Shown one piece after another: positions 17,849 through 25,821 of a stretch of DNA of 64,000 nt. The DNA comes from Arthrobacter sp. NtRootA1. GTDB taxonomy: Bacteria; Actinomycetota; Actinomycetes; Actinomycetales; Micrococcaceae. The notes under the pieces are model-generated. The model saw only the letters and a program-made list of their open reading frames with translations. It ran no database searches and was not told the DNA's origin. The position numbers and the translations under genes are program-made. Position 1 is the first letter of the stretch. Every line of letters begins with the position of its first letter. The stretch spans positions 3,100,001 through 3,164,000 of the forward strand of contig NZ_AP024630.1 of the NCBI RefSeq assembly GCF_019976975.1. The letters run 5' to 3'.

Positions 17849-18106
17849 GTGGACTTCACTCCCGACTCCGGCACCATCACCATGTTCTCGACCACCTGGT
17901 GCGGCTACTGCAACCGCCTGAAGAAGCAGCTCGACGCCAAGGGCATCGGCTACACCGAGATCAACATCGAAGAAGTAGATGGCACGGCCGAACTCGTCGA
18001 GCAGCTCAACGGAGGCAACCGCACCGTCCCCACCGTCCTGTTCCCGGACGGCACCGCAGCAACCAACCCTTCTGCTTCCGAAGTAGAAAACCGCCTCGCA
18101 GCCTAA
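17849..18106 (+). CDS. Mycoredoxin (glutaredoxin-like, mycothiol-dependent)
   Basis: An 85-aa thioredoxin-fold protein that reduces mycothiol mixed disulfides. The active site CGYC is preceded by STTW, and TVPTVLFPDG supplies the cis-Pro loop, as in Mrx1. Start GTG 17849 (VDFTPDSGT) is six bases after GAGGAG; longer upstream ORFs lack similarity. Mycothiol is found only in actinobacteria, consistent with the host. It converges with the molybdopterin oxidoreductase gene (5 bases between stops). Confidence 0.9.
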   Translation: MDFTPDSGTITMFSTTWCGYCNRLKKQLDAKGIGYTEINIEEVDGTAELVEQLNGGNRTVPTVLFPDGTAATNPSASEVENRLAA

Positions 18107-18111
18107 GGCAT

Positions 18112-20442
18112 TCACTTCCGCTGTCCGGCCGCCGCCTCGAAAATCGGGGCGGCAGCCGGTTCAAGACGAATAATCACGGACTTCGACGCCGGCGTATTGC
18201 TGCCTTCCGCTGTTGAATCCAGCGGCACCAACACATTCGCTTCCGGATAATACGCAGTCGCGCAGCCCCTGGCACTGGGGTACGCCACTAAACGCAACTG
18301 GCGCAGCACACGGTCAACGCCGTCGTCGGCTTCGCTGTGCACATCCACATAGGCGCCGTCCTGGAAACCCAACCCCGCCAGATCCTCAGGGTTCACCAAC
18401 AAAACCATGCGGCCCTTCTTGATCCCACGGTAACGATCATTCATGGAGTACGTGGTGGTATTGAACTGGTCATGGGACCGCACAGTCTGAAGGAGCAGTC
18501 TCCCCGGCGGTACTTCAATGGTTTCCAGGTCGTTGACAGAAAAAACGGCTTTCCCCGTTGCTGTGGGGAACGTCCGCGAATCCCTGGGGCCATGCGGAAG
18601 TACGAAACCGTCGCGCTCGCGGATGCGCACGTTGAAGTCCTCAAATCCCGGGACTACGTGGGAAATGTGGTCACGGATGGTGTCGTAATTACGCCTGAAG
18701 CCCGCCCAATCCACCGGAACCTTGTGGTCAAGGACCGCCTCGGCCATCCGTGTGACGATCGCCACCTCGGAGAGGACATCCGCAGCGATGGGTTCCAGCG
18801 GCCCTGCGGAGCGGTGCACAACGCAGACGGTGTCCTCCACCGTGACAAACTGCTCAATCCCGTCCTGCTTGTCGATTTCGGTACGGCCAAGGGTCGGAAG
18901 GATCAGGGCCTGCTCGCCGCACACCACATGCGAGCGATTCAGCTTGGTGGAAATCTGTACTGAAAGCCTGGTCCGACGCACAGCCTGCTCAGCGACCGCG
19001 GTGTCCGAGATCGCATGCACCAGGTTCCCGCCCAGCGCGATGAGGACCTTGATCCTGCCATCACGCATTCCACGGATACTGTCCACCGAATCGACGCCCG
19101 CCTTCCGTGGCGGGTCAAAGCCAAACTCGTCCTGCAAGGCCTCAAGGAACCGCGGAGGCATCTTCTCCCAAATGCCCATGGTCCGGTCACCCTGCACATT
19201 GCTGTGACCACGGATCGGTGAGGGTCCGGCCCCCGGTTTTCCAATGTTGCCGCGGAGCAGAAGGAGGTTGATGATTTCCTTGATGGTGGGCACCGCCTTT
19301 TTGTGCTGGGTCAGTCCCATCGCCCACGTGATGATGACCTTGTCCGCGCGGATGTACCTGTCTGCGAGTTCATCGATTTCTGCGCTTCGCAGGCCGGTGG
19401 CCGCGAGAACGTCCCGTTCCTGCAAGGTTGCGAGGTGGGCAGCGAACCCAACAAAGCCCTGGCAGTGCTCATCGATGAAGGTGCGGTCCAGCACAGTACC
19501 GGGCGCCGCACTTTCGGCGTCCAGGACGCGCTTGGAAAGGGCCTGCAGCAGGGCCATGTCCCCGGCGAGCCGGATCTGCAGGAATTGGTCAGCCAGGTCC
19601 GTTCCCTTACCGGCGAGGCCGCGGACGCGTTGCGGGTTCCGGAAGTTGATCAGGCCAGCCTCGGGCAGCGGATTAACCGCGACGATGGACGCACCCGCGA
19701 GTTTGGCCTCCTCCAGTGCCGTCAGCATCCGCGGATGGCAGGTTCCCGGGTTCTGCCCCATGATGATGATCAGGTCCGACTTGGCGAAGTCCGTGTAGGT
19801 GATGGCCGATTTGCCCACGCCGATGGTCTCGCCCATGGCTATGCCCGTGGATTCGTGGCACATATTGGAACAATCGGGAAGGTTGTTGGTCCCGAAGGCC
19901 CTGACGAATAGTTGGTACAGGAACGCTGCCTCGTTGCTGGTGCGTCCACTGGTGTAAAACGTGGCCTCATTGGGGTCATCAAGGGCGTTCAACTCGCTCG
20001 CAACGATACCGAAGGCCCGCTCCCAACTGATGGGCGCATAGTGCTCCGCCCCTGCTGCCTTATACACGGGCTCCACCAACCTGCCCTGCTGCCCTAGCCA
20101 GTACTCGGAACGAGTTTCCAAGGAACTGAGAGGATTTTCCGCCCAAAACTCCGTGGGGATCCTCAGGGGCTCCGCCTCCCACCCGATGGCCTTGGCGCCG
20201 TTTTCACAGAATTCGGCAGCCTTGCGTTCCGGCGGATCAGGCCAAGCACAGCTCATGCAGTCGAAACCGTCTTTTTGGTTGACCGCTGTAAGGGTCTTCC
20301 ATGCGCGGGACGGGCCCATATGGGCCATCGCGTGGGGAAGGGTTTCGCTGAGGCTGGGCAAACCGGCGGCGGACCTCTTGGGTTCGCTGACGCTCAAGTC
20401 GACGTCGGTATCCTGAATTGGGTGCTTCTTCCGGCCCATCAT
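18112..20442 (-). CDS. FdhF/YdeP family molybdopterin oxidoreductase
   Basis: A 776-aa molybdopterin-dependent oxidoreductase of the formate dehydrogenase alpha-like YdeP group. It has the iron-sulphur cysteines in DGFDCMSCAWPDP and AEFCENG near the N-terminus, the cofactor-site Cys in NMCHESTG, the pterin-binding segments IIIMGQNPGTCHPRM and RGHSNVQGDRTMG, and a C-terminal molybdopterin dinucleotide domain (TTTYSMNDRYRGI). No electron-transfer subunit or fdhD is nearby. YdeP in E. coli has been tied to acid resistance; substrate here is unknown. Two adjacent ATGs (20442, 20439) both follow GGTGGA. Confidence 0.88.
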   Translation of the reverse strand: MMGRKKHPIQDTDVDLSVSEPKRSAAGLPSLSETLPHAMAHMGPSRAWKTLTAVNQKDGFDCMSCAWPDPPERKAAEFCENGAKAIGWEAEPLRIPTEFWAENPLSSLETRSEYWLGQQGRLVEPVYKAAGAEHYAPISWERAFGIVASELNALDDPNEATFYTSGRTSNEAAFLYQLFVRAFGTNNLPDCSNMCHESTGIAMGETIGVGKSAITYTDFAKSDLIIIMGQNPGTCHPRMLTALEEAKLAGASIVAVNPLPEAGLINFRNPQRVRGLAGKGTDLADQFLQIRLAGDMALLQALSKRVLDAESAAPGTVLDRTFIDEHCQGFVGFAAHLATLQERDVLAATGLRSAEIDELADRYIRADKVIITWAMGLTQHKKAVPTIKEIINLLLLRGNIGKPGAGPSPIRGHSNVQGDRTMGIWEKMPPRFLEALQDEFGFDPPRKAGVDSVDSIRGMRDGRIKVLIALGGNLVHAISDTAVAEQAVRRTRLSVQISTKLNRSHVVCGEQALILPTLGRTEIDKQDGIEQFVTVEDTVCVVHRSAGPLEPIAADVLSEVAIVTRMAEAVLDHKVPVDWAGFRRNYDTIRDHISHVVPGFEDFNVRIRERDGFVLPHGPRDSRTFPTATGKAVFSVNDLETIEVPPGRLLLQTVRSHDQFNTTTYSMNDRYRGIKKGRMVLLVNPEDLAGLGFQDGAYVDVHSEADDGVDRVLRQLRLVAYPSARGCATAYYPEANVLVPLDSTAEGSNTPASKSVIIRLEPAAAPIFEAAAGQRK

Positions 20443-20525
20443 TCCACCAGGTTTCGTGGGGTTAGGTTCCTGTTCCCCTCAGCCTAAGCCCGGCCCCCAG
20501 CACGCTCAATGGCGGTGAAAGCCTC

Positions 20526-21296
20526 CTAGGCCAAGAGAGACCGGAAGGCGCCGTCCACCACGTGCGCATAGCCGCGGTAAGCGTCAACCACAGCGTCCTC
20601 CACCGTTTTGACGTCCAAGTGGGGCAGCAGGTCATTTGCAGCACCGGCCGTAGCCGGATCCCAATCGAGGCCAAGTGCAGCGTAGCTCGCCGTCAGAACG
20701 TCACGGATAGGACCGGAGTTCTCCACCACAATCACGGAGCTGAACAGCCACCCTCCGGAAACCACCCGCTGGGCCGTTCCAATCAGCTTGATGCGATGGG
20801 CGGGAAACTCCGAGTTCTGCCCGTGCACGCTGAATTCCCCGGGGCAGTACTCCCCTGGAATCTCCCCGACGGCGGCGTGGACGCCGACGCTGCGAAGCGC
20901 ACCAGCCAGCAACTCACCGAACTCGGCGAAGCGGGCTTTCGCACGGACGATCGCGTCAGGGTGCGGCTCAATATGATCAATCACCAAGGTGCCCTGGTGG
21001 TAGGCAGCCGCACGTCCACCGGCTTTCCGCACAAGTGGCTCGAAGCCGAGCTCCCGGCAAGCATCTTCGGCAGCCCTGAAGCCGGGCAGGTTCGCGTCGC
21101 GCTGGCCAAAGGCAACGGTGGGCTGCGGGCGGTACAAGCGCAGGGAGGGCCCCAGTTGCCCGCTGCGGGCCCGCTTCAGCAGCTCCAGCGCAAAATCAAG
21201 ATCCTCTGCTGCACCGAGGGATTCCTCTTGGCGGTAAACGGTGAGGTCACGGCGGGTGGATGCTCCGCCGTCGGGTTCGTTCCGTGCTTCGCTCAT
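20526..21296 (-). CDS. Lipoate--protein ligase A family protein
   Basis: A 256-aa protein with the biotin/lipoate transferase catalytic domain. Visible are RPQPTVAFGQRD, the ligand loop RKAGGRAAAYHQGTLV (compare RRxxGGGAVxHDxGxL in LplA) and GTAQRVVSGGW (the lysine of the usual KxxGxAQ is I-K-L-I-G here). It would attach lipoate or octanoate to E2 or GcvH domains, or be an octanoyl transferase variant. Its ATG shares one base with the thioesterase stop codon, so the two are cotranscribed. Confidence 0.8.
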   Translation of the reverse strand: MSEARNEPDGGASTRRDLTVYRQEESLGAAEDLDFALELLKRARSGQLGPSLRLYRPQPTVAFGQRDANLPGFRAAEDACRELGFEPLVRKAGGRAAAYHQGTLVIDHIEPHPDAIVRAKARFAEFGELLAGALRSVGVHAAVGEIPGEYCPGEFSVHGQNSEFPAHRIKLIGTAQRVVSGGWLFSSVIVVENSGPIRDVLTASYAALGLDWDPATAGAANDLLPHLDVKTVEDAVVDAYRGYAHVVDGAFRSLLA

Positions 21297-22099
21297 CAGC
21301 TTTTCCTCAGCGTCAGGATTTGCTCGGCCCTGCCGAAAGGTCCGTTGATGTCATGGAGCACGCTGGACGTCAGGCCGATGCCATCGGCTCCGAAGGAGAC
21401 TTTGTTGTCCAGCCCGAGCCACTCGCCAGAAGGCGCCCGGTACATGTGAATCTGCAGGTCCACGTTGGGGAAGATGTAGCTGTTCTCCCCTGGGGGAACC
21501 CGTGCCGCGATGCCATTGGCGGTGTCGACCAATCCCATGAGCCGGGCAAGATCGCTGCTGTCTTCCTTGTCCGTCAAAGGATGCATGGTCCGGATCCACA
21601 CCCTGCCCGAACCTGGCCGATGGCCTTCGCCGATACGCATTTCCAAGGAACGGATGTAACCACCGGGCCAGACGCTGGCACCATCCCACAGCTTGCATTC
21701 ATCCGGCGCGGGCATCGGCTCGTCTTCGAACGCTGCTACAGCGCTGGTGTCGCTGGTGATCATGCGCCACGCTGCGGCACGGATGGCGACACGCCCTCCG
21801 GCGGAAAGCTCAGCCTGGATAAGTTCAATGGTTCGTCCCGGCCGCAAGGTTGAGGTGGTTACCTGGAACTCGCCGCCGGGGATCAACCCGAGGATCTCGT
21901 AGCTGATACGCGCCAAACGGACGTCCTCGCGCGGCTCATGCCTCAGGAGGGCGTCAGCCATGATGCCCGAGGCAGGGGCCATGTGTTGTTCGTGCGGATT
22001 CCAGGCACCTTGGGCATGAATCGTGGAGCGGTAGCGGCCCTCACCCAACGATTCGTAGTAGAAGTTGCCCTCCGCCAGTTCCGGTAATGAAGTTGTCAA
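21296..22099 (-). CDS. Acyl-CoA thioesterase, TesB-like double hotdog family
   Basis: A 267-aa protein with two hotdog-like halves: the first around HMAPASGIMADALLRHEP and the second around MGLVDTANGIAARVPPG, then the terminal HMYRAPSGEWLGLD strand typical of TesB-like thioesterases. Start TTG 22099 (LTTSLPELAEG) is preferred: it has GAAAGG six bases before it and clears the upstream gene, whereas the next upstream start at 22180 would overlap dedA by 50 bases. Coupled to the lipoate ligase gene, which suggests a shared acyl-group theme; this is inference. Confidence 0.8.
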   Translation of the reverse strand: MTTSLPELAEGNFYYESLGEGRYRSTIHAQGAWNPHEQHMAPASGIMADALLRHEPREDVRLARISYEILGLIPGGEFQVTTSTLRPGRTIELIQAELSAGGRVAIRAAAWRMITSDTSAVAAFEDEPMPAPDECKLWDGASVWPGGYIRSLEMRIGEGHRPGSGRVWIRTMHPLTDKEDSSDLARLMGLVDTANGIAARVPPGENSYIFPNVDLQIHMYRAPSGEWLGLDNKVSFGADGIGLTSSVLHDINGPFGRAEQILTLRKS

Positions 22100-22130
22100 C
22101 GCGAGCCTTTCGCCGATCCAGCAGTAGAAC

Positions 22131-22619
22131 TCAGACCACTGTATCCGCTGATTTGGCAGCCGACCGACGCCGCCGGGCAACGACCACCCAGACGATCACG
22201 GCGATCACAGCCAGCACGGACAGCCCGGCACCGGCCGGCGACGCCGCCGCTACCGCAAGCCACGCCTCAAGTGCAGCGAGGCCGATAGTTGCGTACAGCA
22301 ACGCCCAGATGATGGAGCCCCCGACGGCGGCGGGGAGATAGCGGCGCAGCGGCATCCGCGCTGCACCGGCGGCCAGATTAACGGCCGTCTGCAGGCCGAT
22401 GGTCAGGAAGGAGAGCACGACGGCGTACGGACCCCAACGCTGAATGAGGGCTTGGGCCTGGGCTGCCCGGGGGCGTTGAAGCGACGCGCCGAAGCGGGTG
22501 TGTGCGAAGCCGGCAATTGCTCCTCGACCCAGCCAGTACGTGACATTGACGCGGATCATGACAATCGCGAACAGCGCCGCAAGCGCGACGCCAAAGGGCA
22601 AGCTCATGATCTGGTCCAC
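22131..22619 (-). CDS. DedA family (VTT domain) membrane protein
   Basis: A 162-aa membrane protein with four or five hydrophobic helices and the VTT/DedA core: YWLGRGAIAGFAHTRFG, then SFLTIGLQTAVNLAAGAARMPLRRYLPA. The usual GRFIPxxR-type motif is degenerate. DedA proteins act as lipid-carrier flippases or support membrane energetics. It is short for the family (about 200 aa), mostly at the N-terminus. Five bases upstream of its ATG lies an iron-box-like palindrome. Confidence 0.75.
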   Translation of the reverse strand: MDQIMSLPFGVALAALFAIVMIRVNVTYWLGRGAIAGFAHTRFGASLQRPRAAQAQALIQRWGPYAVVLSFLTIGLQTAVNLAAGAARMPLRRYLPAAVGGSIIWALLYATIGLAALEAWLAVAAASPAGAGLSVLAVIAVIVWVVVARRRRSAAKSADTVV

Positions 22620-22623
22620 GTGA

Positions 22624-22639
22624 CTTAGGCTACCCTAAG
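22624..22639. promoter_or_regulatory. DtxR/IdeR-like iron box before dedA
   Basis: CTTAGGCTACCCTAAG is a 16-bp palindrome with a four-base centre; TTAGGCTACCCTAA matches 13 of 14 bases of the right-hand part of the DtxR/IdeR consensus (TTAGGCTAACCTAA), while the left five bases of the 19-mer do not fit. Its position just before the dedA start would block expression. Confidence 0.4.
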
Positions 22640-22724
22640 CGTTGCTGGTTCCTGGACCAGGTCCCTCGGACAAGTACTCAGGACCACCAGCCAGGGTCGG
22701 CACAAGCGCACCTAGGATGAAGTC

Positions 22725-23687
22725 ATGGATCTCCGCGATGCCGCCCAACAGTTGTACGCCGTGCTTCCGCGTGAATTCACTGCGGAGCGGACAGCCTTGG
22801 CACGGCAAGCAAAGGAGGCAGGTGAGAAGGACCTCGCCAAGGAAATCGGCAGTTTGCCAAAGCCCGCTGCCGGCGCCTGGGCCATCAACATGCTTGCCGT
22901 CCACCAACCCGAGGTGATTGACGGCGTCGTGCGTTTTGGCGCTTCCCTCCGTGCAGCACAAGAGGAGGGAGATGCTGAAGCCTTCCGTGAACTTGGCCAG
23001 CAGCGCCAAGGCCAACTGACCTTGGCCGTCCATGCGGCAAAGGACCTGGCTAGCGGGCTGGGAGCGCCGCTCAGCGCGGCCGGCGCGGCCGATGTGGAGC
23101 AGACTTTTCGGGCGGTCATGGCCGACGCCGGCGCCGCCGCGGCGGTGGCGACCGGCAGGCTGGTGCGCGGGCTAAGCGGCAGCGGTTTCGAGTCCGTTGA
23201 CCTGACAGACGCCGTCGCTGCAACAAATCCCGACGAGATCGCGGGTGTGGGCGAACCGCCAAAAGTGAAGCTGCCTGCCGAACCCAGACCGACCCCCCAG
23301 GGCAAGAAGAAACAAGGGTCACAGGCGAAAGGGAAAGCGCCCGCGGAAGCCGCAACGTCCCTGGCCGAACGCCGGGCCCAAAAGCGCCAGGCCGCGTTGG
23401 AGGAAGCCCGCACCGAGTTTGAGGCAGCCGATCAGGAAGCCACGGCGGCCGAAGAAGACGCATCCAAGGCGTGGAATGTTGTCAAGGAAGTCGCAGGCAG
23501 GCGCTCGGATGTCGAGGCTGAGATTGCCAAAGTAAAGAAGCGTTTAGCTTCCCTCGAAGCTGAGCTGATCGGCATCACCCGGGACGCCGAAGCCGCTGAG
23601 TCGCAGAAGAAGCTGGCAGTCCGGGCCGCCACGCAGCAACGACGCGCCGCGGACCAGGCCCGGCGGCGCGTCGAACGGTTGGCGTGA
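22725..23687 (+). CDS. Hypothetical coiled-coil protein (320 aa)
   Basis: Function unknown, but the N-terminal 165 residues (LYAVLPREFTAERTALARQAK, KPAAGAWAINMLA, ATGRLVRGLSGSGFESVDL) look like a conserved actinobacterial domain also seen in uncharacterised proteins. A Pro/Lys-rich linker (residues about 180-210) follows, then about 110 residues of Ala/Glu/Arg/Lys heptads typical of a long coiled coil. No signal peptide. TAGGAT at 22713-22718 is six bases before the ATG, fitting a leaderless transcript. Its stop directly abuts the stop of the FAD-Rieske gene. Confidence 0.75.
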   Translation: MDLRDAAQQLYAVLPREFTAERTALARQAKEAGEKDLAKEIGSLPKPAAGAWAINMLAVHQPEVIDGVVRFGASLRAAQEEGDAEAFRELGQQRQGQLTLAVHAAKDLASGLGAPLSAAGAADVEQTFRAVMADAGAAAAVATGRLVRGLSGSGFESVDLTDAVAATNPDEIAGVGEPPKVKLPAEPRPTPQGKKKQGSQAKGKAPAEAATSLAERRAQKRQAALEEARTEFEAADQEATAAEEDASKAWNVVKEVAGRRSDVEAEIAKVKKRLASLEAELIGITRDAEAAESQKKLAVRAATQQRRAADQARRRVERLA

Positions 23688-25196
23688 CTAGTCCTTCTTT
23701 TTAATCGGCGACTTCTGCAGATTATGGGTTGCCGGGCCTTCCAGGTACTTGCCGTCGGGAGCGTATCTGGAACCGTGCAAGGGGCAATCCCAGGATTTCT
23801 CGGCGTCGTTCCAGCTCAGCAAGCCTCCCAAGTGGGCGCAGCTGGCCGACACCATACAGACATTGCCATCAACGGTAGACACAGCTGCCGGTTCACCCTT
23901 GTAAAGCCCGACGACGCCGCTCCCCTCCGGGGGACGGGTCTGGTCCGTGATTTCCGGATTGCTCCTGACCCTGGCTTTGTCCTCGACCATGCGCTTGGCG
24001 ACGCTGGCATTGAGGCGAACGGCTTCCAAAGCGCCCTGGGGCGACGTAACGCGGTGGTGTATGACCTTGGCCCAATCAGACTGGCCGCCCAGAATGTCCG
24101 AAGTAATGGACAACGCGGCAGCTACTCCGTTGCTCATGCCCCACTTGTTGTAGCCGGTTCCGAAGAAGATGCGGCCGTGACCCCGGGGCATCTTGCCGAA
24201 GAAGGGAACGAGGTTGGTTGGCCGGTAGTCCTGGGCAGACCACGTATGGGTGACCTCCGCGCCCGGGTAATGCTGGTTGGCCCAGCCGAGAAGGTCATCC
24301 AGGTGCGCCTTGGGTGAGGCTGCCCGGCCGCCGGTATGTCCATAGCCACCTACCAGCAACAACTCACCCTCCGGCGTCGGGTGGGTGCGTTGGGAACGCG
24401 TAGGTGGATCAATGCTCAAGTACATTCCGCTCGGTGGCTGGGTTTCACCTGGAAGCCGAAGAGCCGCAGCGTATGACCGATTGGGTTCGAGCTTGGCGAA
24501 ATAGAGTCCGCGGTCCAAGATTGGCGTGCCAGTAGCAATGACGACGGTGTCCGCGGTGAACGCCCCCTTTCGCGTGGATACTTCCACGGGAAGGTCAGAA
24601 CCCACATTCTGTACCTGGACACCCTCAACAATTATTCCGCCGTGCTCCCGAATGTCCTTGGCGAGTGTCTCCAGGACTTCCATGGGGTGGATCTGCGCCT
24701 GGTCATCGAGTTCCAGTGCCTCAACCACAGGAAATGGCAGCCCGGGGTCACGGCTGAAGTGCACGTCCAAACCGGCGTCCCGTGAAACCGCAGCCTCCTT
24801 GCGCAGCCGCTGGCCGCCGTCGTCGGTGGTTGCGAACGTGACTGCCGTCCGGCGCTGAAACGCGATGCCTTGCTCTTCCATATACCGCATCAGCCACGCC
24901 TGGCCCGTACGATTCGCCTGCACATAGGCTTGCACCACTTTCAGCGAGTACTGGCCACGCAGGGCCGAGAGTGCCCCTCCTTGCAGGAGGCTTAGTTTGC
25001 CCGTGGTGTTGCCGGTGGTAACAGCCCCCAAGGTCCGCGCTTCCAAGACCGCCACACGCTGACCGGATCTGGACAACAGCAGAGCCGTCACCATTCCTGT
25101 GAGCCCGGCGCCCGCCACTATTGTGTCGAAGTGCTTTTCTTCGGGGATTGCATCGGACGTGAAGGTGGATTCCCTGTCCAACCACAGCGATTTCAT
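23688..25196 (-). CDS. FAD-dependent oxidoreductase with C-terminal Rieske [2Fe-2S] domain
   Basis: A 502-aa fusion. The first 390 residues form a DAO-type flavoprotein (FDTIVAGAGLTGMVTALLLSRSG, VLEAR, TVVIATGTPILD, FFGTGYNKWGMSNG). The last 80 residues are a Rieske domain with both ligand pairs, CAHLGG and CPLHGSRY. Related proteins are annotated as Rieske-type amino-acid or glycine oxidase-like enzymes; the electron path would be FAD to the iron-sulphur centre. No partner reductase is seen. ATG 25196 follows GAGAGGCAGG. Confidence 0.88.
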   Translation of the reverse strand: MKSLWLDRESTFTSDAIPEEKHFDTIVAGAGLTGMVTALLLSRSGQRVAVLEARTLGAVTTGNTTGKLSLLQGGALSALRGQYSLKVVQAYVQANRTGQAWLMRYMEEQGIAFQRRTAVTFATTDDGGQRLRKEAAVSRDAGLDVHFSRDPGLPFPVVEALELDDQAQIHPMEVLETLAKDIREHGGIIVEGVQVQNVGSDLPVEVSTRKGAFTADTVVIATGTPILDRGLYFAKLEPNRSYAAALRLPGETQPPSGMYLSIDPPTRSQRTHPTPEGELLLVGGYGHTGGRAASPKAHLDDLLGWANQHYPGAEVTHTWSAQDYRPTNLVPFFGKMPRGHGRIFFGTGYNKWGMSNGVAAALSITSDILGGQSDWAKVIHHRVTSPQGALEAVRLNASVAKRMVEDKARVRSNPEITDQTRPPEGSGVVGLYKGEPAAVSTVDGNVCMVSASCAHLGGLLSWNDAEKSWDCPLHGSRYAPDGKYLEGPATHNLQKSPIKKKD

Positions 25197-25275
25197 CGAA
25201 CAACCTGCCTCTCAATTCACGGAATTGGCGCCTGGCATGTGTTGATGAAAACGGTAGGCCGGTGACCCAGCCTTA

Positions 25276-25761
25276 TCAAGGGGTCTGTGCTGCGAGTTGC
25301 GCGGCGCGGCGGAGCCATGGATCCGCGTCCCGGGACCACCGCTCCAGAACACGCACGGCGCGTTCCTTCGCCTGCCCGTCGAGCCTGGCGAGCAGGGGTT
25401 TGACCACGTCCGCCGCCAGAGGATCAGCAAGTTCTTCCGTGCCGGACTGCCTGATGAAGCCCTCAATGCGGGTCAGGTCCGTGTTGACCAGGATCCCCAC
25501 TTTGGTTTGCAAGAGCACCACCGCAGCGAGCCGGCGTTCAAAGACCGGCTCATCCCACAGTTCCGAACTCAGGGCCGTGATGTCGTCATGGCTGAGGTTC
25601 TTGAACTTGTTCAAGCCATCGCGCACAGTTCCCCGGACAGCACCAATGGATGCGCCATACACCTTAAAGCTCTCGCCCAAGCGCCATCTGGCTTCCTCGG
25701 CCTTCTCCCACGACGACTCACGCTGGAGCGTGTAGTCCACGAACTCGGCGGCTTCACTCAC
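25276..25761 (-). CDS. AlkD-like HEAT-repeat protein, short and probably inactive
   Basis: The 161-aa sequence resembles the N-terminal two thirds of AlkD-type DNA alkylation repair glycosylases: VYGASIGAVRGTVRD, then WDEPVFERRLAAVVLLQTKV and WERR-like HEAT helices ending at RRAAQLAAQTP. AlkD proteins are about 230 aa. The segment where AlkD has the catalytic Trp and Asp (NNWDxVD) reads EELADPLAAD, so the tryptophan is missing, and the C-terminal repeats are absent. It may be a non-catalytic DNA-binding relative or a truncated gene. Divergent from the YhcG nuclease gene. Confidence 0.65.
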   Translation of the reverse strand: MSEAAEFVDYTLQRESSWEKAEEARWRLGESFKVYGASIGAVRGTVRDGLNKFKNLSHDDITALSSELWDEPVFERRLAAVVLLQTKVGILVNTDLTRIEGFIRQSGTEELADPLAADVVKPLLARLDGQAKERAVRVLERWSRDADPWLRRAAQLAAQTP

Positions 25762-25821
25762 GCGTCTATTTTGTCAGTGCCTCCTCCTAGCGTGACGACA
25801 ACAGCAAACGACAGGAGACAC

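Noticed and set aside
25297..25821. Upstream extension of the YhcG frame
   Set aside because: It runs antisense over the AlkD-like gene and is followed by a good AGGAG-ATG start at 25822.
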